DNA from: Herbidospora mongoliensis
GTDB lineage: Bacteria; Actinomycetota; Actinomycetes; Streptosporangiales; Streptosporangiaceae
Assembly (NCBI RefSeq): GCF_001570545.1
Contig: NZ_BBXD01000027.1
Coordinates: forward strand, 1 to 64,000
Reading direction: 5' to 3'
DNA: 64,000 bases
Below are positions 24,095 through 33,874 of this stretch, one piece after another. Position 1 is the first letter of the stretch; every line of letters starts with the position of its first letter. The notes under the pieces were generated by a model that was given only the letters and a program-made list of their open reading frames with translations, had not been told where the DNA came from and did not search any database. A program made the translations under genes and the position numbers.

Positions 24095-26696
24095 GTGATC
24101 ACTGAGCGCCATCCGCTCCAGCGGCGCCGCATCGGCCCGGGACTGGTGTGGCGGCACATCGTCTTCGGCGGCGTCTTCCCCGTGGATCGGATCCGCGACC
24201 TGCTGGAGGCCACGTTCGGCAGGGACCCGGAGAGTTTCGACGGCAGATCGCTCGGATCCAGCGCCCTGTTCGCCGTCGTCGTGACCGGGGACGGCCGACC
24301 GCTGATGCGCACCCTGGAACTCTCCAGCGCGGCCTGGGCCGCCGGCCGCACACTCGACCCCGGCCCCGAGTCACCGAAATGGCTGCGCGACTACGCCGGC
24401 ACGTTCGGTGCCACCCGCCTGGCCGCGGCGGAAGTCATCGAAGCCGATGAGGACGACCAGGAGGCCGAGAGGCTGAAGAAGCAGGACATCCTGGTAGGGA
24501 GCCCGGTGGATGGGGCAACCTTCGACGACCTCATCCGCGTGATCACCCAGCGTTTGGGCGTCACCGCGGCTCTCGGCCCGCAGGGGCTGCTGGTCAAGAG
24601 TGTCCAGACCTCTAAAACACGGCAGTACGCCGAGGACGGCACGGACTTTCTCAACAGTTTCATCGTGTCGGACCTGGAACGCGTCGCGGACGCGGTCCGG
24701 GACGGCCAGACCGGAGCCGCTCTGAACGCCTACCTCGCCGACCGTGAAGGCGAGCGAATCGACCTACGCACCCGTCCGCACGTCGTCTACGACCAGGTGG
24801 CTCCGGACCGGGTCCCGCCGGGCCGCTGGCCGACCGCGCCGAACAGACCACTCGCCCTCAGCCAGCAGTTCGCGGTCGACGCGATCATGGCGGAGCTGGC
24901 TCCGGCTTCCGGCCTGTTCGCGGTCAACGGCCCTCCGGGCACCGGCAAGACCACGATGCTGCGCGACCTCGTCGCCGCCAACGTCGTGGAGCGGGCCATC
25001 AGGTTGTCGAAACTGCCGACCACGTCGGCCGCGTTCACCGGGCGGCACGTCTGGAAGACCGGAACGCGCACACGCGTCATCGGCAAGTGGCGCGAGGACC
25101 TCACCGGTTTCGAGATGGTCGTCACCTCGGCCAACAACGGCGCGGTCGCCAACGTGACCACCGAGATTCCCGGCCGCGACGCCCTCGATCCCCCGTGGCG
25201 GGACAGTGCGTCGAGAAGCTGCCGCGAACGGCGAGGCGGAGCGGCGCGGGGCCGCGCGCTACGCGCACAGTCTGACCCAGCCCACGCTGGTGACCGCGAT
25301 TTTCACCCTCGGCCGGGCCTCGCGCGAGTGGGCCGCCAGGGACAAGTCGCTCGCGACGGATCAGTGGACCGCGATCCAGGCACTGGATCGGGCCGATCAG
25401 CGGGTACGCGACCTCGACACGTCCGTCTCCGGCATGACCGAGCGGCTCACGGCGGCACGTACGCGCCTGGCGGCCACTCATCGGGAGATCCTCGAACTTC
25501 GCGCCCGCATCGCCCTCCACCGAGCTGAACTGGGGGACTTCTTCCCGGACGACCGATGGTGGGCCGACGCGGAGGGCAGGGAGCTGAAGACGCTGTGGAC
25601 GGACCCGGTCTGGAACGCCGCCCGCAGCGACCTGTTCGTCGAGGCCCTCCACCTGCATCAGGCGTTCCTGCGGGCCGAGACCAAGACCATGCGCGACAGC
25701 CTGCAGGCCGCCGTGGACATCCTCACCGGTGAAGTGCCGGAAAGCGCGTCCGAGGCGGCCGTGCGGGACGCCTGGCGAGCGCTGTTCTTCGTCGTGCCGG
25801 TCGTCTCCACCACCTTCGCGTCCTTTGAACGGATGTTCGCCCACCTCACCCAGGACGCCCTGGGCTGGCTGTTCATCGACGAGGCGGGCCAGGCCGCGCC
25901 GCAACTCGCCGCCGGGGCTATCTGGCGGTCCCGTCGCGTCGTCGCGGTCGGCGATCCGCTGCAACTCGAACCGATCGTGACGTTGCCCTTCACCGCCCAG
26001 CAGGCGCTGCGCCGGACGTTCGGCGTGCCCGATGAGAAGTGGCTGCCCGCGCGCACATCGGTCCAGCAGCTGGCCGACTTCTCCAACAGCTACGGAACCC
26101 ACCTGCCGGGCGAGAACGGCCCGGTCTGGGTTGGCGCGCCGCTGCGGGTTCACCGCCGCTGCGACCAGCCCATGTTCGCCGTCTCCAACGACATCGCCTA
26201 CGACGGGCTGATGGTGTACGGCAAGCCGACGCTGCCACCTGGACCGCTGCCGGAGAGCATGTGGCTGGACGTCTCCGACACCAGTGGCGCGGAAGGGCAC
26301 TGGATCCCGGCCGAAGGCGCCGTCCTGCAACGGATCCTGACCCGTCTCGCGACCGAGGGCGTGGATCCGAAGGACGTCTTCGTCATCAGCCCGTTCCGGG
26401 CGGTGGTCGGCAGGGTGAGGTCGCTGCTGACGCGGTTCCCCGGCATCCAGGCGGGCACCGTCCACACCGCCCAGGGCAAGGAGGCCGACGTCGTCGTCCT
26501 CATTCTCGGCGGCGACCCTGCCCGCCCCGGCGCCAAACAGTGGGCGGCCCAGAGTCCCAACCTGCTCAACGTCGCGATCAGCCGGGCCAAACGCCGCCTG
26601 TACGTCATCGGAGACCACACCGCGTGGTCGCAGCAGCGTTACTTCTCCGTCCTGGCGCGGGAACTTCCCCGTCGAACCCTGCCTCCGCCAAGATGA
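24095..26696 (+). pseudogene. Broken SF1-type (AAA_11/AAA_12) helicase
   Basis: Two frames together give one helicase. The first (GTG 24095 to about 25200) has an N-terminal region and Walker A GPPGTGKTTMLRDLV, then VTSANNGAVANVTTEIPGRD. The second (about 25206-26696) has a coiled coil, Walker B LGWLFIDEAGQAAPQLA, VVAVGDPLQLEPIV, VHTAQGKEADVVVLILGG and NVAISRAKRRLYVIGD. The frame changes at about 25190-25290, and the segment usually between the TEIPG motif and the coiled coil appears missing, so a deletion with frameshift is likely. Relatives often lie in defence islands. A sequencing indel could mimic the frameshift but not the missing segment. Confidence 0.65.
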
Positions 26697-26697
26697 T

Positions 26698-27381
26698 CTA
26701 GGTCGTGAGTTTGGTGGCCACGGCGTCGAGGACCCAGTCCAGGCCGGTCGTGAAGGACGTCTCCGCGTCGACCTCCGTGCCGTCGTGCACGACCTTGGCC
26801 AGGGTCGGAAAGCGGCCCGTGGCCAGCATCCTCACCACGTGCGGGCCGTGGGCGCGTTGCCAGTCGCGGTCGGAAAGGCCGGTGGCGCGCTCGGCGCGCA
26901 GGTTCGCGATCTCGCGTCTGATCGCGCCGGTGGAGTAGGCGGCGACGGTCTCCACGGCGCGCATGACGGTGTCGAGGTCGGCGAGGCCGTCGAGGGCGGC
27001 CAGTGTGGTCTCGGCCACGGCCAGGGCGTTCGGGCCCAGGGCCGGGCGGCCGCCGAGGAGGTCGGCCAGCCATTCGTGGCGGAGGGTGGCCTGTCTGGTG
27101 CGGTGGGCGTGGCCGCGCAGCGCCTCCCGCCAGTCAGCCGGCCGCTCCTCCGGGAGGATCTCGGCGTGGACCTCGTCGACCATGAGGTCGAACAGTTCCT
27201 CCTTGGTGGCGATGTATCCGTACAGCCGCATCGGGCCGGCGTTCAGCCGGGCGGCGACCTTGCGCAGTGACACCGCCTCCAGGCCGCCCTCGTCGGCCAG
27301 CGCGACGGCGGCGGCGACGATTCGCTCCCGGTCGAGCGGGGCGGGGCGAGCCGACGGTTCCGGGCGGTCCCACACGGTCAT
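26698..27381 (-). CDS. TetR-family repressor divergent from the TetX-like monooxygenase
   Basis: 227 residues. The helix-turn-helix (LEAVSLRKVAARLNAGPMRL, then YGYIATKEELFDLMVDEV) is followed by a TetR_C_1-like helical domain. Its start is only 36 bp from the divergent monooxygenase start, with a perfect 17-bp palindrome in the gap, so it very probably represses both genes. The ligand is probably a substrate of the monooxygenase; identity unknown. Confidence 0.9.
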   Translation of the reverse strand: MTVWDRPEPSARPAPLDRERIVAAAVALADEGGLEAVSLRKVAARLNAGPMRLYGYIATKEELFDLMVDEVHAEILPEERPADWREALRGHAHRTRQATLRHEWLADLLGGRPALGPNALAVAETTLAALDGLADLDTVMRAVETVAAYSTGAIRREIANLRAERATGLSDRDWQRAHGPHVVRMLATGRFPTLAKVVHDGTEVDAETSFTTGLDWVLDAVATKLTT

Positions 27382-27399
27382 GGGTTACATCGTAGTGTT

Positions 27400-27416
27400 G
27401 CGATACAGTGTATCGC
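27400..27416. promoter_or_regulatory. Perfect 17-bp palindromic operator
   Basis: GCGATACAGTGTATCGC (8-bp arms around a central G) ends one base before the monooxygenase ATG at 27418. No ribosome site is visible between them, so a leaderless transcript is likely and bound repressor would cover the start. A looser half-site pair (ATCG...CGAT, 27389-27404) overlaps its left side. Confidence 0.82.
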
Positions 27417-27417
27417 C

Positions 27418-28521
27418 ATGAGACATCGTATCGCCGTGGTGGGGGGCGGTCCCGCCGGTCTCACCTTCGCCCGGGTCCTGCACCGGCACGGTCACCCCGT
27501 CACCGTGCTCGAACGCGATCCCGGCCCCAACGCCCGGCCCCCGGGTGGCACACTGGACCTGCACGAAGGGCTGGGGCAGCTCGCGCTGGACAAGGCGGGG
27601 CTGCTGGCGGAGTTCCAGGCACTGTCCCGTCCCGAGGGGCAGGCCATGCGCATCCTCGACGTGGACGGGACCGTCCTCCGCGACTGGCGACCCCGGCCGG
27701 ATGACCTCGCCAACCCCGAGATCGACCGGGGACAGCTCCGCGACCTGCTGCTCGGGCCCCTCGACGTCCAGTGGGGGCGGATGGTGACGGAGGTGACGCC
27801 GGGGGACGGCGCACTGGTCCGTTTCGCGGACGGGCGGCAGGAGGCGTTCGACCTCGTGGTCGGCGCGGACGGCGCCTGGTCCCGGGTCCGCCCCGCGGTC
27901 TCGGCCGCGACGCCGCGCTACACCGGCGTCACCATGGTCGAGACCTCCCTGGACGACGTCGACACCCGCCACCCCGCCCTCGCCCGGCTGATCGGTGACG
28001 GTTCCGTGGCCGTCTACGGAATGAACCGCAACCTCGTGGCCCAGCGCAACAGCGGCGGCCACGTCAAGGTGTACGCCCAGTTCCGCGCGCCGCTGGACCG
28101 GCACCCGGACGCCGGGGCCGTGCGGTCGAACCTGCTGGCCCTGTTCGACGGCTGGGCCCCGCCCGTCCTCGACCTCCTGCGCCACGGCGTCGCTTTCATC
28201 CACCGTCCCCTGCATGTCCTGCCCGTGGGCCACACCTGGGCCCACGTGCCCGGGGTGACGCTCATGGGCGACGCCGCCCACCTGATGCCGCCGCTGGGGG
28301 CGGGGGCGAACCTCGCGATGCTCGAAGGCGCGGAACTCGCCGAGTCCGTCGCGACGGCCTCCGGCCCTGGGGATCTGGACGAGGTCGCCCGCGCCTTCGA
28401 GGAACAGATGTGGGCGCGGGCCCGCCGGTGGGCGGAGATCACGACGGCCGGCCTGGAACGCCTCGTGAGCCCGAACCCCGCCCAGGCGCTCGCCCTCTTC
28501 GACGACGTTCAGCCGTCCTGA
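27418..28521 (+). CDS. TetX-like FAD-dependent monooxygenase
   Basis: 367 residues. It has the FAD motif IAVVGGGPAGLTFARVLHRH, then GGTLDLHEGLGQLALDKAGL, a stretch strongly reminiscent of TetX, then NPEIDRGQLRDLLL, DLVVGADGAWSRVRP and GVTLMGDAAHLMPPLGAGAN. TetX hydroxylates and inactivates tetracyclines; actinobacterial relatives with this layout are mostly uncharacterised, so tetracycline activity is only a possibility. Cytoplasmic, uses NAD(P)H and O2. Controlled by the divergent TetR. Confidence 0.85.
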   Translation: MRHRIAVVGGGPAGLTFARVLHRHGHPVTVLERDPGPNARPPGGTLDLHEGLGQLALDKAGLLAEFQALSRPEGQAMRILDVDGTVLRDWRPRPDDLANPEIDRGQLRDLLLGPLDVQWGRMVTEVTPGDGALVRFADGRQEAFDLVVGADGAWSRVRPAVSAATPRYTGVTMVETSLDDVDTRHPALARLIGDGSVAVYGMNRNLVAQRNSGGHVKVYAQFRAPLDRHPDAGAVRSNLLALFDGWAPPVLDLLRHGVAFIHRPLHVLPVGHTWAHVPGVTLMGDAAHLMPPLGAGANLAMLEGAELAESVATASGPGDLDEVARAFEEQMWARARRWAEITTAGLERLVSPNPAQALALFDDVQPS

Positions 28522-28593
28522 CCCTGCCGAATTCCTTCGCAGAGACGTCCGGAAAATGGGATTTAGCTAATTTATATTCCAATTTCCACCGAA

Positions 28594-28623
28594 TTGACGG
28601 TACCGGTAGATCGGTCTTAGTTT
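28594..28623 (+). promoter_or_regulatory. Candidate sigma-70-type promoter for the two secreted-protein genes
   Basis: TTGACG at 28594-28599, an 18-bp spacer, then TAGTTT at 28618-28623, in an AT-rich patch that follows the monooxygenase stop. It would place the transcript start about 35 bp upstream of the ATG at 28665. Confidence 0.4.
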
Positions 28624-28664
28624 GGCCATCCTTGCGCGCCCCTGGATCGGTCCGGTGATGGCTC

Positions 28665-29165
28665 ATGAATATTCCGCGCTGGAGCTCCAGATTTATGGCG
28701 GCTCTCGTTTGCGCCCTGACATTGGCCCTGGTCGGCGGCGAGTCAGCGGAAATCATCAGGTCACCGCAGCCGGTGGCACGGGTGGCACCCCAGGGGATCA
28801 CACTGCAGCGCGGAAACGTCCAACCACAAGAAATCACCCGAATTCCGGTGTTCTCGGCGCCCGCCTTCATCGCCGACCCGGATCAGACCGGATATGACCC
28901 GGTCGAAGGGTTCTCCCCCGACGCCCGGCGCATCCTCGACGTGCTCGCCCTCCAGATCAGCCTGGAGAAATACCGCACCGCCGAAAACCGGTTCCCCGCT
29001 TCACTGGACGACCTGTTTCCCCGCTTCGCCCCGCTCCGGGAGGGCGCCCCGCAGACCAGGCCGCCGAGCGGCAGCCACTACACGCCGGCAGGTGACGGGA
29101 AGAGTTACCGGCTGGCCACGACACTCTCCACGGGGCGCGAGTTCATCCGTACGGCAGCGAGTTAG
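28665..29165 (+). CDS. Exported protein with pseudopilin-like segment, unknown function
   Basis: 166 residues with an N-terminal hydrophobic signal (FMAALVCALTLALVGGE). The C-terminal half (ISLEKYRTAENRFPASLDDL, then GSHYTPAGDGKSYRLATTL) resembles the soluble part of type II secretion pseudopilins, where a helix leads into a YPxSLxxL turn, but the prepilin N-terminal cleavage motif is absent. It precedes the next gene by 13 bp and probably shares its transcript. I cannot name a function. Confidence 0.6.
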   Translation: MNIPRWSSRFMAALVCALTLALVGGESAEIIRSPQPVARVAPQGITLQRGNVQPQEITRIPVFSAPAFIADPDQTGYDPVEGFSPDARRILDVLALQISLEKYRTAENRFPASLDDLFPRFAPLREGAPQTRPPSGSHYTPAGDGKSYRLATTLSTGREFIRTAAS

Positions 29166-29178
29166 AGGAGTCGTACCG

Positions 29179-30963
29179 ATGAGCCTCAAATGGGGAAACG
29201 CCGTCCTGTCCGCCCTGATCCTCCTCCCGCTGCTCACTCCCCCGGCAGCGGAACGCCCCTACCTCAAGGTCATGGCCGACCTCTCGCTCGCGTCAGGAGC
29301 CGCCGAGGCCGAGGTGACCCTGATCGAGGGTTCGCAGTCCCAGGCGCGCGTCGTGGTGGTCAACACGCATGATTTCTGGACCAACGTGGTGGTCCAGGCC
29401 CCCAGCGGCACCGGCCGGCTCACTCCCGCCGACCCGCTCGACGACCCGGGCGGCCTGTACGCCCAGATCGGCGCGATCGGCCCCGGCGGAAAGGCGGTCT
29501 GGACCTGGGAGGTGGACGCGACCAGGCAGCCCGTGTCCCAGTCGATCGTCATCACCCCCGCTCTGCGCGGCACCCAGAACGTCGCGGGCATCCTGAACCT
29601 GCTCACGATCGCCTCCAGCATCCTGGGCGGTATCGCGCAGGCGCGTTCGGCGAGCGCGATCCAGCGGGCCGCCGCGGTCGCGGCCACCAGCGTGGACTTC
29701 ATGGAGGCCGTCCGCGCCCTCTACGACGGCGATCTGGAGGCGTTCGGCCGTCACTTCTACCTCCTGCTGGCCGACGAGCAGCAGCGCGCGGTGCTCATGG
29801 AGGCCCTCGCCCTGCTGGGGGTGCCGGTGAGCGAGGAGGTGGCGGCCCGGCTGGTGCCGGTGATCTCATCGTTGATCGGCATCGCGGGACTGTCCGTCAT
29901 GGCGGCCGAGATGGCGACGGCGCTCTTCTCCGGCTCGGCGCAGGGCGTGGTGACGTTCAACGCGACCGTCGAACATCCCGTCGCCGGCGTGGACTTCCGC
30001 AACCGGGAGTACACCCTTCCCTGCGGCGGAATCTCGCCCGAACCGCTCAAGGTCACCATGCGCGACGGCAGGGCGCGGCATCCGGGCGACCGGCGCTACT
30101 CCCACGGCTACGCCCTCGCGGTCGAGGCCGTGGCGGTCGGCGACCTGACCGGAGACGGGAGACCGGAGGCCGCCGTGCTCTTCGCCTGCTCCGGCGAGCC
30201 GAGCAACTTCTCCGTGGAGGACGTCCTCGTCTTCACCGAGGGCCCACGTCAGATGGCCCGCCTGCCCGCCCTTGAGCCGCTGCCCACCGGGCTCGGCCTC
30301 GGCCCGCGGTACGACAGCGCGACGTTCGCCGTCGAAGACGGCCTGCTGAAGACCGGTGTGCGCTACTACTCGGAGACCGATTCCCACGCGAGCGGACCCT
30401 CCGTTCCGCACACGCTCTCCTGGCGATGGGACGGCAAGTGGTTCGCCCCCCGGCTGCCCTTCGCCGACCACTGCGTGCCCGGCCCGCGATCGGTCACTCC
30501 GGGGCCGGTCTGTGTCGAGGCCCCCGCCGGGTGGCAGATCATCCCGGACATCGGGGACGGCGTGGTCAACGTGCGGTCCTGTGAGGACGGGGCCTACTGC
30601 CACGGTTTCATGGTCTACGCCGATCGTGCCTATGACCAGGTGCTGGCCGGTGGTGACGTGTCCAGCCCGTTCCGCCGGGACGGTGACGACGGATGGTGGA
30701 CCGGCAGCGGCCCACCGGTCTGTTTCGGCCACGGCGACCCGGCCCTGATCGTCGACACGAGGCTCAGCCGTTCCGCCACCGGGCGGGTGGGCGACCGAAC
30801 CGCCGTGTACCGCGAGTGGACCGTCAGATGCGACGACGGCGACACTCAGTTCGTCCGCGCCTGGATCCTGCCCGATGCGAAGGTCATGATCCTGGACGGC
30901 CCGGGGCCCGCGGTGTTCCGGTCCTCCGTCGACCGGATGATCGCCCGCGCGAGCTTCTCCTAG
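29179..30963 (+). CDS. Large exported protein, unknown function
   Basis: 594 residues from ATG 29179 with a GAGGAG site 8 bp upstream; signal peptide NAVLSALILLPLLTPPAAE. The N-terminal third has beta-rich sequence (VVVNTHDFWTNVVVQAPSG), then a hydrophobic Gly-rich helical region (about 140-250), then a region with LTGDGRPEAAVLFACSG, similar to the FG-GAP/LppP-type pattern for calculated exported domains, and several Cys pairs in the C-terminal third. The last four bases overlap the convergent PHP gene. No enzyme motif is apparent. Confidence 0.65.
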   Translation: MSLKWGNAVLSALILLPLLTPPAAERPYLKVMADLSLASGAAEAEVTLIEGSQSQARVVVVNTHDFWTNVVVQAPSGTGRLTPADPLDDPGGLYAQIGAIGPGGKAVWTWEVDATRQPVSQSIVITPALRGTQNVAGILNLLTIASSILGGIAQARSASAIQRAAAVAATSVDFMEAVRALYDGDLEAFGRHFYLLLADEQQRAVLMEALALLGVPVSEEVAARLVPVISSLIGIAGLSVMAAEMATALFSGSAQGVVTFNATVEHPVAGVDFRNREYTLPCGGISPEPLKVTMRDGRARHPGDRRYSHGYALAVEAVAVGDLTGDGRPEAAVLFACSGEPSNFSVEDVLVFTEGPRQMARLPALEPLPTGLGLGPRYDSATFAVEDGLLKTGVRYYSETDSHASGPSVPHTLSWRWDGKWFAPRLPFADHCVPGPRSVTPGPVCVEAPAGWQIIPDIGDGVVNVRSCEDGAYCHGFMVYADRAYDQVLAGGDVSSPFRRDGDDGWWTGSGPPVCFGHGDPALIVDTRLSRSATGRVGDRTAVYREWTVRCDDGDTQFVRAWILPDAKVMILDGPGPAVFRSSVDRMIARASFS

Positions 30964-31799
30964 TGTCGGCCGGCGTACGGGACGGCTTCGAGCAGCGCCT
31001 CGTAAGCCTCGGGGGCGGTGGTCTCGCAGCCCAGCCGGTGACCCGTCAGCTCGCCGTGGTCGTCACTCGACCCCGTCACGATCAGCCCGAGGTCCTTGGC
31101 CAGGCCGCGCAACTCCTCACGCGCCATCGTGGTGTGGTCGCGGTGGTCGACCTCGACCCCGGCCAGACCGGCGGCGGCCATGTCGGCGATCCACTCGTCG
31201 GGCACCACCCGGCCACGTTTGGCCGAACGGGGGTGGGCCAGCACCGCCACGCCTCCGGCGGCGCGGGTCAGTTCGACGGCGCGTACGGGATCGAGGGCGT
31301 ATCGAGCCACGTGGGCCCGGCCCCCGGAGCCGATCCACCGGTTGGAGAAGGCCTCTTCGAAGTCGGCCACGGCGCCCACGGCCATCATCGCCCGTGCCAC
31401 GTGGGGGCGGCCGATCACTCCCCCGCCCGCGATCTCCTCGACCATCGCCATCGTGATGGGGACGCCGAGACCGATCAGCCGGGCCACCATCTCGGCGGCC
31501 CGGCCGTCTCTGGCCTCGCGGATCAGCGCCGTCTCCCGGGCCAGGCCCGGGTGGTCGGGGTCGAACAGGTAGGCGAGCATGTGGATGCTCATCCCGTCGC
31601 GGCGGCACGACAGCTCCATGCCGGGCACCAGGGTCAGCCCGTCGGGCAGGTTCGCCAGCGCCTCGGCGTGGCCCCCCACGCCGTCGTGGTCGGTGAGGGC
31701 CAGCACGTCGAGACCGGCCTCCCGGGCGCGCCACACCACCTCGGCGGGGCGCTCGGTCCCGTCGGAGGCGCTGCTGTGGCTGTGGAGATCGATCCGCAC
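30960..31799 (-). CDS. PHP-domain metal-dependent phosphoesterase
   Basis: 279 residues. PHP motifs in order: RIDLHSHSSASDG (motif I metal ligands), LALTDHDGVGG (motif II), PGMELSC (motif III) and, near the C-terminus, VLAHPRSAKRG and GSSDDHGE. This matches the RNase AM/YciV-type family, which hydrolyses 3',5'-bisphosphate nucleosides or trims RNA 5' ends. Complete, cytoplasmic; five bases from the downstream end of the Lsr2-like gene on the same strand. Confidence 0.9.
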   Translation of the reverse strand: MRIDLHSHSSASDGTERPAEVVWRAREAGLDVLALTDHDGVGGHAEALANLPDGLTLVPGMELSCRRDGMSIHMLAYLFDPDHPGLARETALIREARDGRAAEMVARLIGLGVPITMAMVEEIAGGGVIGRPHVARAMMAVGAVADFEEAFSNRWIGSGGRAHVARYALDPVRAVELTRAAGGVAVLAHPRSAKRGRVVPDEWIADMAAAGLAGVEVDHRDHTTMAREELRGLAKDLGLIVTGSSDDHGELTGHRLGCETTAPEAYEALLEAVPYAGRH

Positions 31800-31803
31800 C
31801 CGA

Positions 31804-32160
31804 TCAGGATTCCACGGGCTCCGCCTGCGCCGCCACGAAGGCGTCGATCACGTCTTCCGGCAGTTTGCCGCGCGCCGGCACCTCGAGCCCCTGGGCCTTG
31901 GCCCAGTCGCGGACGTCGGTGTTGGTGAACCCCTGGAGCTTGCTGGGCTCGGCGGGCTTGCGGCCCCGCCCCGCCTGCTTGACCTCACGCCCCTTGTCGA
32001 TGGCCAGCTCGATCAGGCCGACGGCCTCGGCCAGACGGGCGTTGTTGGCCTCCGACAGGTCGATCGCGAACAGTTTGTCGAGCAGGCGGAACTCCCGCCG
32101 CGAGACGTCCACCCCTTCGGACGCGTCGAGATCATCGATCAGGACGACCTTCTCGGCCAC
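31804..32160 (-). CDS. lsr2: Lsr2-like nucleoid-associated protein
   Basis: 118 residues from GTG 32160 (GGGGGAG site). The N-terminal dimerisation domain (KVVLIDDLDASEGVDVSRRE, then FAIDLSEANNARLAEAV) and C-terminal DNA-binding domain (NTDVRDWAKAQGLEVPARG, then KLPEDVIDAFVAA) follow Lsr2. The AT-hook-like RGR is altered to ARGK. Lsr2 binds AT-rich minor groove and silences horizontally acquired DNA, which is interesting beside the AT-richer island, although actinomycetes usually carry more than one paralogue and this one is divergent. Confidence 0.82.
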   Translation of the reverse strand: MAEKVVLIDDLDASEGVDVSRREFRLLDKLFAIDLSEANNARLAEAVGLIELAIDKGREVKQAGRGRKPAEPSKLQGFTNTDVRDWAKAQGLEVPARGKLPEDVIDAFVAAQAEPVES

Positions 32161-32203
32161 GTGGCAACTCCCCCGGTCTTCACGATTTACGGAAGCCGAC
32201 AGC

Positions 32204-33295
32204 CTATTCGATCTGCTGCCACCACCCGTCCACAAGCGGCGGCTCCGCCACCGCGAACCGCTCTCCGGGCTTCGGTACGGCCAGGTGCACGCCCCTGCCC
32301 TTCGCCTCCCGCCACAGGCGGTCGACCGGCTCGCCCCACGAGTGGAAGGCCAGCGAGAAGGTGCACCAGTGGACCGGCACCAGCAGCCCGGCGTTCAGGT
32401 CGATGTGGGCCCGGACCGCGTCCTCGGGCGTCATGTGGATGTCGGGCCAGCGCTCGCTGTAGGCGCCGATCTGGATCAGCGCCACGTCGAAGGGGCCGTG
32501 CCGCCGGCCGATCTCGGCGTACCCCTCGAAGTAGCCGGAGTCGCCGGTGTAGAAGACCTTGCGGCGCTCCCCGGCCACCACCCACGAACCCCACAGGGTC
32601 GTGTTGCGGGTGAAGGCGCGGCCGGAGAAGTGCCGCGCCTCGGTGACCGTCAGCTCCAGGCCCCGGATGGTGACGCTCTCGTTCCAGTCGAGTTCGACGA
32701 TGCGCGACTCCGGCACGCCCCACCGCTCCAGGTGGGCGCCCACCCCGAGCGGGACGACGAACGGGGCGTCCTGGAACCCGATGAGGGCCTGGACCGTCCG
32801 CATGTCGAGATGGTCGTAGTGGTCGTGGGAGATCACGATCGCGTCGAGCCGGGGCAGCATGTCGAGCGGCACCGGGGGTCTGTGGTTGCGCCGGGGTCCG
32901 GCGAACGGCACCGGCGAGCATCGGTCGCTCCAGACCGGGTCGAACATGACCCGGCGGCCCTCGATCTCGGCCAGCACGGACGCGTGGCCGTACCAGACGA
33001 TGTCGAGGTCACTGATGGGGTCGGGGTCGGGGGTGACCACGGGGATCTCGCCGCGCGGGCGGCGCTGCTCGCGGCCGAAGAGGAGGTCGCGGAGGATTTT
33101 GCCGCTCTCCTCGCGCGGGGTGATGACGGCGGGCGTCGTGTTGGCGAACGCGGTGCCGTGGAACTGGGGGGAACGGCGGACCCGATCAGCGCGCACGCCC
33201 GTAGGGTTCGCGCCCATCGCCTCGGGGATGTCGCGCAGTCTCCACGCGACACCAGCGGCGAGTGCCCCCGCGACAAGCCATCCGGTTTTTCGCAT
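32204..33295 (-). CDS. Metallo-beta-lactamase-fold hydrolase (NAPE-PLD/UlaG-like)
   Basis: 363 residues. An N-terminal hydrophobic segment (TGWLVAGALAAGVAWRL) is probably a membrane anchor or signal. The hydrolase has WYGHASVLAEIEGRRVMFDP, the metal motif SHDHYDHLD, RHFSGR and FYTGDSGYF with the bridging Asp, and a late His in LVPVHWCTFS. This matches the lactonase_3/NAPE-hydrolysing family that cleaves phosphoester or lactone bonds. Substrate unknown. Confidence 0.87.
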   Translation of the reverse strand: MRKTGWLVAGALAAGVAWRLRDIPEAMGANPTGVRADRVRRSPQFHGTAFANTTPAVITPREESGKILRDLLFGREQRRPRGEIPVVTPDPDPISDLDIVWYGHASVLAEIEGRRVMFDPVWSDRCSPVPFAGPRRNHRPPVPLDMLPRLDAIVISHDHYDHLDMRTVQALIGFQDAPFVVPLGVGAHLERWGVPESRIVELDWNESVTIRGLELTVTEARHFSGRAFTRNTTLWGSWVVAGERRKVFYTGDSGYFEGYAEIGRRHGPFDVALIQIGAYSERWPDIHMTPEDAVRAHIDLNAGLLVPVHWCTFSLAFHSWGEPVDRLWREAKGRGVHLAVPKPGERFAVAEPPLVDGWWQQIE

Positions 33296-33342
33296 ACGAG
33301 GAATGGTGTCACAACACGTTCACGTGCTGGTCAGGAGGCAGC

Positions 33343-33873
33343 GTGTCGGAACGGGAGTGGCTACAGTGCGAAGGGATGAATCAGGAAAAAGCGCAGCACA
33401 TCATGTCGCGCACGCCTCTGGCCTGTTCCTGCGGGGTCGATCTCCCCGACCAGGTGACCGCCGAGCTGCACGCCTCAGAAGCCAATCTGTGTACGGCCTG
33501 CTTCGGCACCATGGAGGAAGAGCCGTTCCCCGGCTGGAAACGCCGCTGTCTGGCCTGCGCCGGAACCGGCAGGCGCGGCCCGCAGCTCGTGTGGGAGCTG
33601 GCCCACGTCGAGGCCGAGACGGTCATCCCCGTCCGGGTGGTCCTGGCGCTGCTGCCGGGACGCCCCTTCCGCCTGTCCGAACTCGCCGACCTGGTGCGCG
33701 AACGCCTGAGTCTCGCGCCGGGCCAGCTGCCGGTCGGCCCCCGGGTGCGGGACGTCCTGCTGCAACTCCAGCAGGAGGGCGAGGTCGCCCTGATCTCGGC
33801 GCCCGAGCAGCTCATGGACGAAGAGGGAGCCGTCCTCTACGAGGATCCGTACTGGGTGCGTACCGTCCGATAA
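33343..33873 (+). CDS. Zinc-ribbon and winged-helix-like protein, unknown function
   Basis: About 176 residues from GTG 33343 (GGAGG site); ATG 33376 is the alternative. The N-terminal part has CSCGVDLPD, CTACFG and RRCLACAGTGRRG, six cysteines in pairs typical of a zinc ribbon. The C-terminal part (FRLSELADLVRERLSLAPG, then RDVLLQLQQEGEVALIS) has the spacing of a winged helix. It could be a DNA-binding or regulatory protein. It is followed directly by the PemK-like gene. Confidence 0.6.
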   Translation: MSEREWLQCEGMNQEKAQHIMSRTPLACSCGVDLPDQVTAELHASEANLCTACFGTMEEEPFPGWKRRCLACAGTGRRGPQLVWELAHVEAETVIPVRVVLALLPGRPFRLSELADLVRERLSLAPGQLPVGPRVRDVLLQLQQEGEVALISAPEQLMDEEGAVLYEDPYWVRTVR

Positions 33874-33874
33874 G

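Noticed and set aside
30693-31928. A 411-residue plus-strand frame over the PHP gene
   Set aside because: It starts inside the secreted-protein gene and is antisense to clear PHP metal-binding motifs.
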